This document shows, piece after piece, positions 8,265 to 11,949 of a stretch of DNA of 11,949 bases. How positions within the stretch are numbered: position 1 is the stretch's first letter; every line of letters begins with the position of its first letter. The DNA is from Candidatus Colimorpha onthohippi (GTDB lineage: Bacteria; Bacteroidota; Bacteroidia; Bacteroidales; P3): positions 1 to 11,949 of the forward strand of contig JAGHVA010000232.1 in NCBI GenBank assembly GCA_018064565.1, read 5' to 3'. The notes under the pieces were generated by a model that ran no database searches, was not told the origin of the DNA, and saw only the letters and a program-made list of their open reading frames with translations. Position numbers and translations under genes: made by a program.

Positions 8265-9500
8265 ATGCAGAAGGATATATATCAGTATCATACATTGTCC
8301 AATGGCATCCGGATTGTTTTCAAAAGGGTGTCGTCGGCTGTAGCCTATTCGGGAGTGTATATCAACGTGGGGTCGCGCGATGAGTTGGAGCACGAGCAGG
8401 GCATGGCTCATTTTATAGAACATTCCATATTCAAAGGCACCACACACCGCCGGTCGTATCATATCCTTAACCGTATTGATGGCGTAGGTGGTGAACTCAA
8501 TGCGTTCACCACCAAAGAGGAGACCTGCATATATGCCTCATCGTTGGTAGAGCATTTAGGCAGGTGTCTTGAGTTGTTTTCCGATGTGCTGTTCAACTCA
8601 GTATTTCCCGAATCGGAGTTGGAAAAAGAGCGCGAAGTAGTAGTCGAGGAGATAAGCAGTTACCGCGACATGCCGTCGGATTTAATCTTCGATGAATTTG
8701 AAGATCAGATATATGGTGCGCATCCGTTGGCGCACAATATCTTGGGCAGCAAGCGGAATGTACGGCATTTTACATCGCAGCAGGTGGCAGATTTCTTCAA
8801 CCAGCATTACACAACACAAAAGATGGTAATCAGTGTGGTGGCAGACATCTCGTTCGACCGTTTGCTACGTATGTGCGAACGCTATTTTGGTAGTCGGGAG
8901 TGCCGCGAGTCGCCGCAACGTCGGGTCGAGGTGCCAGTGCCGCAGCCGTTTGAGCGGTATATCAGCCGTCGAACCCATCAGGCGCACCTGTTGTTGGGGT
9001 GTGCAGCCCCCTCGCTTTATGACGACAGCAAGGTGGCATTTTCGCTAATCAATAATATCTTGGGAGGTCCAGCCATGAACTCGCGGCTCAATGTGGCCAT
9101 ACGGGAGCGGTATGGCTTTTGCTATACCATAGAGTCGCAGTATGTCCCGTTTTGTGATGCGGGCTTGTTTTATGTATATGCGGGTACCGAGCCAGATGCT
9201 GTAGAGCGGGTGGTAGAGTTGATAAAAAGAGAGTTAGCAAAGATGGTGTCCGAACCCATCACCATGCAGCAGCTTCGTGCGGCGCAGCGTCAGTACATAG
9301 GACAGATGGCCATTACCAACGACCTCGGTATGAACGAGATGCAGAGCATCGGAAAAGCCTATCTAAACTACGACCATGTAGATACAATCGAGGAGATGAG
9401 CCGCGACATACTGTCGGTTACATCACAAGACATCAAAGAAGTAGCGGGTCGATTGTTTGAGGAGCATGCGTTCAGCCTGCTGTGTTACAGAGGGGGGTAG
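8265..9500 (+). CDS. M16-family (insulinase/MPP-like) zinc metallopeptidase
   Basis: A 411-residue peptidase of the short, two-domain M16B type, like mitochondrial processing peptidase beta and bacterial YmxG/PepR. The inverted zinc motif HFIEH lies at 49-53 (H49, H53, catalytic E52). The distal zinc ligand is E129, 76 residues after H53, the expected distance, within the block EKEREVVVEEI. VGGELNAFTTKEETCIYA (74-91) is the usual neighbouring block. The C-terminal half (from about residue 190) contains IRERYGFCYTIES, where R280 and Y287 match the substrate-contacting Arg/Tyr pair described for M16B. No signal peptide is seen, so the protein is probably cytosolic and dimeric; the substrate is unknown. 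It starts 57 bp after the ligase-like gene and may share its transcript. The ATG at 8265 is preceded by an A-rich stretch, typical of Bacteroidota starts. Confidence 0.93.
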   Translation: MQKDIYQYHTLSNGIRIVFKRVSSAVAYSGVYINVGSRDELEHEQGMAHFIEHSIFKGTTHRRSYHILNRIDGVGGELNAFTTKEETCIYASSLVEHLGRCLELFSDVLFNSVFPESELEKEREVVVEEISSYRDMPSDLIFDEFEDQIYGAHPLAHNILGSKRNVRHFTSQQVADFFNQHYTTQKMVISVVADISFDRLLRMCERYFGSRECRESPQRRVEVPVPQPFERYISRRTHQAHLLLGCAAPSLYDDSKVAFSLINNILGGPAMNSRLNVAIRERYGFCYTIESQYVPFCDAGLFYVYAGTEPDAVERVVELIKRELAKMVSEPITMQQLRAAQRQYIGQMAITNDLGMNEMQSIGKAYLNYDHVDTIEEMSRDILSVTSQDIKEVAGRLFEEHAFSLLCYRGG

Positions 9501-9501
9501 G

Positions 9502-9544
9502 CATCACCCTTGGAGACGCAGCATGCCACGTCTCTACGATGATG
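9502..9544. repeat. imperfect palindromic element (REP/MITE-like)
   Basis: The core at 9513-9534 reads GAGACG, CA, GCATGC, CA, CGTCTC: perfect 6 bp outer arms around the self-complementary GCATGC. A second arm pair, CATCA (9502-9506) and TGATG (9540-9544), brackets it. It starts right after the M16 stop, in the gap between convergent genes. No T-tract follows, so it looks more like a dispersed palindromic repeat than a simple terminator. Copy number elsewhere cannot be seen. Confidence 0.45.
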
Positions 9545-9555
9545 GCACACTTCCT

Positions 9556-9579
9556 CCACCCATTAGTACACACGGGTGG
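9556..9579. repeat. perfect 6 bp inverted repeat in convergent gap
   Basis: CCACCC at 9556-9561 and GGGTGG at 9574-9579 form a GC-rich stem with a 12-nt loop, 55 bp after the M16 stop. It could help end transcription between the M16 gene and the opposing ATPase gene, but no run of T follows on either strand. The rest of the 203 bp gap holds no gene-like frame. Confidence 0.35.
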
Positions 9580-9703
9580 CGTATTAGACGGAGTCGGGAG
9601 TAGCGATACCTTTGCCTATTTGAACTTTTAGCGATAGGTGTGTCCCGATAAGTTGCTTTTGGGTTGATGCCTAAAAAGAAAACGTTTGGGATGCTCTTTT
9701 AGC

Positions 9704-11125
9704 CTATGACAAAAAGAGTTGGTCGATGGTAAGTTCTTGTTGTACTGTCTGCCAGTATTCGTTGTGTTGCAGCCCGTTGGCTGTTATCATAGTGATATGT
9801 ATAGCCTTGCGTGTGGCTGTGACGTTGCGGAATATGTCTGCTTTTTGTTGGAGAGCGGAAGCATAATCTCTGTCGATGCAGAATGGAACCTTGTGGTATT
9901 TTGTCTCGCAGATGTTTATCACCTTGTCGCTGCGGTCTATGAGCAGGTCTATCTGAGCGCCAGGATGGTTATCGTTGGCTGGAGTCCTCCAAGCATAGCA
10001 TTCGGAGGCAATGCCGCTGATGCCGAGTGCTTGCTTTATCTGTTCCGAGTGCATGAGACATACTTTCTCAAATGCCAAGCCGTACCAAACTGTCACTTTA
10101 GGTTGACCTATATGGTGAGACCAGTAGTTGGAATCAGAGGAGCGCTGCCCTTCGATGAAATGGTGATGAAAGAGAATATAGAAATCAATGATTTGGTATA
10201 TTGTTTCTTTGACCTTTTTACCTATGGAGTTGTATTGACGTATAAACCCGCATTGCGTCAATTCCGCCAAGGCTTGACGGAAGACGATATTGTCCGTAAG
10301 ATGCGTGCTTTGTAGTATTTCGTTGCGCGTCATGCCGATTTTTTTGTTGCATAGTGCTCGTACTATGGCAATGTGAGGCGTTGGTTTTGCAAAAAGCGAT
10401 GCAAAAAGCGCATTGTATTCATCTTTGAGCGTCGCATTTTCGTTGAAGAAGAGACAATCCATGTTTTGTGCTACGCTGTTGAATCTTTCCAATTGGTTCC
10501 AGTAGTATGGTATGCCACCAAGTGCCATGTAGGTTTCAAGGACAGCTTGACGTCCCATGCCGAGTTTTTTGTACGAAGCATACTGCTCGCACTCATACAG
10601 TGAAAATGGTTGTAGATGTATCTGTTTTGTTATGCGGTTGTGTAGCCCACCATGGTTGCGGATGAGTTTATTTATTATCCATGACGTGGCACTGCCGCAG
10701 ACGATTAGGATAATGTCGCCACGTGTGGCAGCCCATCCGTTCCAAAAATTTTCCAAGGCACTGAGAAAATTAGATTTTGGGGTGTCCATCCATGGCATCT
10801 CATCGAGGAATATTATTTTCTTGTCGTCGCTAAGCCTTTCGAGATATTGCTTGAGGAGGTCAAATGCCGCAAACCATGTGGTCGGTTTTGATTTGATGGA
10901 CTGACTATAGTTGCTTAACGAGTTGCAGAAACGGCTCAACTGAGTCCTTTTGTCTGCGTTGGCAATTCCTGTATGGCTGAAGGCGAGGTTATCCTTAAAC
11001 ATCTGTCGGATGAGGTATGTCTTACCAACGCGTCGTCGGCCATATACGGCTACGAACTCCGATTCCGTCGAGGCTATTATTTCTTGTAGTTTTTTTTGTT
11101 CCTTTTCCCTTCCGATGATTTTCAT
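9704..11125 (-). CDS. ATPase_2 (archaeal-type AAA) protein with DUF234/PD-(D/E)XK-like C-terminal domain
   Basis: A 473-residue predicted cytosolic ATPase. It opens with the family N-terminus IGREKE, then Walker A GRRRVGKT (29-36), Walker B IIFLDE (104-109) with PWMD behind it, and a sensor-like IVCGSATSW (141-149). A winged-helix region follows at about 245-300. The C-terminal part (about 340-473) carries WYGLAFEKVC (E353), QIDLLID (D393) and CETK (E407, K409), the layout of a PD-(D/E)XK nuclease fold as described for DUF234. Such ATPases are often multi-copy in Bacteroidota and archaea and their role is largely unknown; I infer DNA-related or defence or mobile-element functions only loosely. 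I chose ATG 11125 rather than 11158, since the longer frame would start upstream of the promoter -7 box at 11144-11151. It is convergent with the M16 gene and divergent from the CRISPR array. Confidence 0.88.
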   Translation of the reverse strand: MKIIGREKEQKKLQEIIASTESEFVAVYGRRRVGKTYLIRQMFKDNLAFSHTGIANADKRTQLSRFCNSLSNYSQSIKSKPTTWFAAFDLLKQYLERLSDDKKIIFLDEMPWMDTPKSNFLSALENFWNGWAATRGDIILIVCGSATSWIINKLIRNHGGLHNRITKQIHLQPFSLYECEQYASYKKLGMGRQAVLETYMALGGIPYYWNQLERFNSVAQNMDCLFFNENATLKDEYNALFASLFAKPTPHIAIVRALCNKKIGMTRNEILQSTHLTDNIVFRQALAELTQCGFIRQYNSIGKKVKETIYQIIDFYILFHHHFIEGQRSSDSNYWSHHIGQPKVTVWYGLAFEKVCLMHSEQIKQALGISGIASECYAWRTPANDNHPGAQIDLLIDRSDKVINICETKYHKVPFCIDRDYASALQQKADIFRNVTATRKAIHITMITANGLQHNEYWQTVQQELTIDQLFLS

Positions 11126-11143
11126 GTCTTCTCTTTTTTTTTG

Positions 11144-11151
11144 CAAAGATA
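11144..11151 (-). promoter_or_regulatory. -7 box of the ATPase gene promoter
   Basis: On the minus strand these bases read TATCTTTG, an exact TAnnTTTG box of Bacteroidota primary-sigma promoters. Transcription would begin around 11137, leaving a leader of about 12 nt before the ATG at 11125. A clear -33 TTTG at the usual distance is not seen; the expected position lies at the edge of the 52 bp hairpin repeats, so these may influence expression. The box also decides the start codon. Confidence 0.6.
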
Positions 11152-11175
11152 CGCACATTTTTTTATTTTACTTGC

Positions 11176-11337
11176 GATAGGTTGCCGAAAAGTGCCAAAA
11201 AAAATGAGATATCGGCAAGCTATCGCTGATAAGTTGCCGAAAAGTGCCAAAAAAAATGAGATTTCGGCATGTTATCGCTGATAAGTTACCGAAAAGTGGC
11301 AAAAAAAATGAGATTTCGGCATGTTATCGTTGATAGG
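11176..11337. repeat. three tandem 52 bp hairpin units
   Basis: Units at 11176-11227, 11228-11279 and 11280-11331, plus the first six bases of a fourth copy, repeat with an exact 52 bp period and few differences. Each unit holds an inverted repeat: left arm GATARGTTGCCGA(AA), right arm TCGGCAWGYTATC and its variants, with 12/13, 13/15 and 12/15 complementary positions around a loop containing A8 and TGAGA. Units 1 and 2 show a compensatory change (G11180-C11220 versus A11232-T11272). Unit junctions are also palindromic, such as TTATC-GCT-GATAA. The array lies just upstream of the ATPase promoter. It could be a protein-binding array, a structured RNA or a REP-like repeat. Confidence 0.85.
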
Positions 11338-11590
11338 TCTGTTGTGGAACATGGCATAAAGAATAGCGGTTACCCACCAGTCTTTTTCGGCTGAAGTTTC
11401 CTCGTTGATTAGAGCAACGAGGAAGCCAATCTTGTTTACGTTTTGTACAGACTTTTATACTTGCTTTGTTGTTATTTAGTGTGTTACGTCTGAGTAATTT
11501 GTGTGCATACGTGTACAACTTCGAAAAGGTTACTAAAATTTGGGCGAAAACGATCAATGATAAATAAATGGTATAAAGTAATAGTTTTTT
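11338..11590. other. gene-free AT-rich stretch between hairpin units and CRISPR promoter
   Basis: No complete gene is supported here. The stretch contains a perfect 10 bp inverted repeat (11398-11424) and, on the minus strand, a 60-codon frame without a normal start that may be a gene remnant. From about 11460 it becomes AT-rich and leads into the CRISPR promoter. Neither strand shows a full anti-repeat of the AAGCAATTCACAA kind, so a tracrRNA gene is not apparent. Confidence 0.5.
11398..11424. repeat. perfect 10 bp inverted repeat
   Basis: TTCCTCGTTG (11398-11407) and CAACGAGGAA (11415-11424) pair perfectly around the 7-nt loop ATTAGAG. No T-tract directly follows on either strand. It may be an RNA stem-loop, an operator or the end of a lost transcript. 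Confidence 0.7.
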
Positions 11591-11622
11591 TTTGCAAGAT
11601 TAGGCAATTTGTTGTACCTTTG
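11591..11622 (+). promoter_or_regulatory. CRISPR leader promoter (Bacteroidota consensus)
   Basis: TTTG at 11591-11594 and TACCTTTG at 11615-11622 are spaced by exactly 20 bp, an ideal match to the -33/-7 consensus of Bacteroidota. The predicted start is near 11629, about 20 nt before the first CRISPR repeat. It sets the array's transcription direction as left to right and marks this end as the leader end. Confidence 0.75.
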
Positions 11623-11634
11623 CAAGGACGTTTA

Positions 11635-11648
11635 AAGCGGTTTGCAAC
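11635..11648 (+). other. leader segment complementary to the CRISPR repeat 5' end
   Basis: The 14 nt AAGCGGTTTGCAAC directly abut repeat 1. As RNA they can pair over all 14 positions with GUUGUGAAUUGCUU, the first 14 nt of each repeat: ten Watson-Crick and four G-U pairs. The leader/repeat junction CAAC|GTTG is itself a perfect 8 bp palindrome. Because the first repeat abuts it with no loop, pairing would have to involve a later repeat, a processed crRNA or the DNA form. Either a Cas1-Cas2 anchoring site or an RNA anti-repeat is possible. Confidence 0.5.
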
Positions 11649-11949
11649 GTTGTGAATTGCTTAAAAATTAGAGACTCAAAAACATCATAAACATCAAAAA
11701 TAATCCGTTCAGCGGTACAAAAACCGTTGTGAATTGCTTAAAAATTAGAGACTCAAAAACATCATAAACATCAAGCCTGACAGCGATGTATAATGCTGCT
11801 GAGTTGTGAATTGCTTAAAAATTAGAGACTCAAAAACATCATAAACATCAATCTGCCGCAAACAGTTCGACAACATCCGGTTGTGAATTGCTTAAAAATT
11901 AGAGACTCAAAAACATCATAAACATCATATACTCAGGCATATTCATAGC
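11649..11949 (+). CRISPR. CRISPR array, probable type II-C, continuing beyond right edge
   Basis: Four identical 48 bp repeats occur at 11649-11696, 11726-11773, 11803-11850 and 11880-11927, with three complete unique spacers of 29 bp each (11697-11725, 11774-11802, 11851-11879) and a fourth cut after 22 bp by the window edge. The strict 77 bp period could also be read as 47+30, since the last repeat base is shared by chance or by design. The repeat begins GTTGTGAATTGCTT and ends AAACATCA. Long repeats of 46-48 bp with a GTTGTG(A/G)TTTGCTT-like start and 29-30 bp spacers are typical of Cas9 type II-C arrays in Bacteroidota, hence the type call, which remains inference without cas genes. The promoter at 11591-11622 gives + strand transcription, and repeat identity fits a leader-proximal end. 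No spacer matches elsewhere in this window were noticed. Confidence 0.97.

Noticed and set aside
9607..9614. TACCTTTG, a possible -7 box in the gap after the M16 gene
   Set aside because: No TTG or TTTG lies about 20 bp upstream, and no + strand gene follows.
9719..10904. Plus-strand open frames opposite the ATPase gene
   Set aside because: They are antisense shadows of a well-supported ATPase; their translations show no domain or motif.
11126..11158. Longer start of the ATPase gene at 11158
   Set aside because: The exact TAnnTTTG box at 11144-11151 lies inside that extension, and the family N-terminus (IGREKE) begins directly after the ATG at 11125.
11096..11281. Small + strand open frame across the 52 bp repeats
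   Set aside because: Its sequence simply translates the tandem repeat and the antisense of the ATPase start region; no start context or conserved motif.
11337..11358. Possible tracrRNA anti-repeat on the minus strand (complement of GTTGTGGAAC...)
   Set aside because: Only the terminal six pairs are continuous; the rest needs several bulges, and no AAGG-type nexus or terminator follows as in known II-C tracrRNAs.
11602..11615. Second anti-repeat-like stretch in the leader (AGGCAATTTGTTGT)
   Set aside because: It overlaps the promoter spacer and -7 box, so it would not be transcribed from that promoter; pairing relies heavily on G-U.

Overview
The window looks like a chromosomal segment of a Bacteroidales bacterium (phylum Bacteroidota). 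Three things point there: the protein repertoire (KdsA, an S41 processing protease, a long CPA2 antiporter with C-terminal RCK_C modules, an M16 peptidase and an ATPase_2/DUF234 protein), promoters of the TTTG-N20-TAnnTTTG kind used by this phylum, and weak Shine-Dalgarno signals. No species can be named from the sequence alone.

Layout. At 2-619 is the 3' part of kdsA (Kdo-8-phosphate synthase), followed after 21 bp by a DEDDh 3'-5' exonuclease (641-1513, +). Facing them is a PHP-domain phosphoesterase of the histidinol-phosphatase type (1566-2384, -). A 162 bp divergent gap leads to four + strand genes: a cation:proton antiporter (2547-4811), a secreted PDZ/S41 C-terminal processing protease (4943-6577), an O-antigen ligase/polymerase-like membrane protein (6660-8207) and an M16 zinc peptidase (8265-9500). 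All of these read as ordinary, intact chromosomal genes. Kdo synthesis, the ligase-like protein and the processing protease all serve the cell envelope, but spacing does not show that they form one operon.

The accessory-looking part begins at about 9500. A palindrome-rich 203 bp gap separates the M16 gene from a convergent ATPase with a C-terminal PD-(D/E)XK-type nuclease fold (9704-11125, -). Upstream of its promoter lie three tandem 52 bp units, each able to form a hairpin. After a further AT-rich stretch with a perfect 10 bp inverted repeat comes a strong Bacteroidota promoter and then a CRISPR array (11649 to the right edge). The array has four identical 48 bp repeats and three complete 29 bp spacers; a fourth spacer is cut by the window. 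No cas gene or convincing tracrRNA is inside the window. Repeat length and 5' sequence suggest a type II-C (Cas9) array, with cas genes expected to the right or elsewhere.

The most unusual signals are non-coding: the 52 bp tandem hairpin array, and a 14 nt leader segment directly against the first repeat that can pair along its whole length (with G-U pairs) with the 5' end of every CRISPR repeat.
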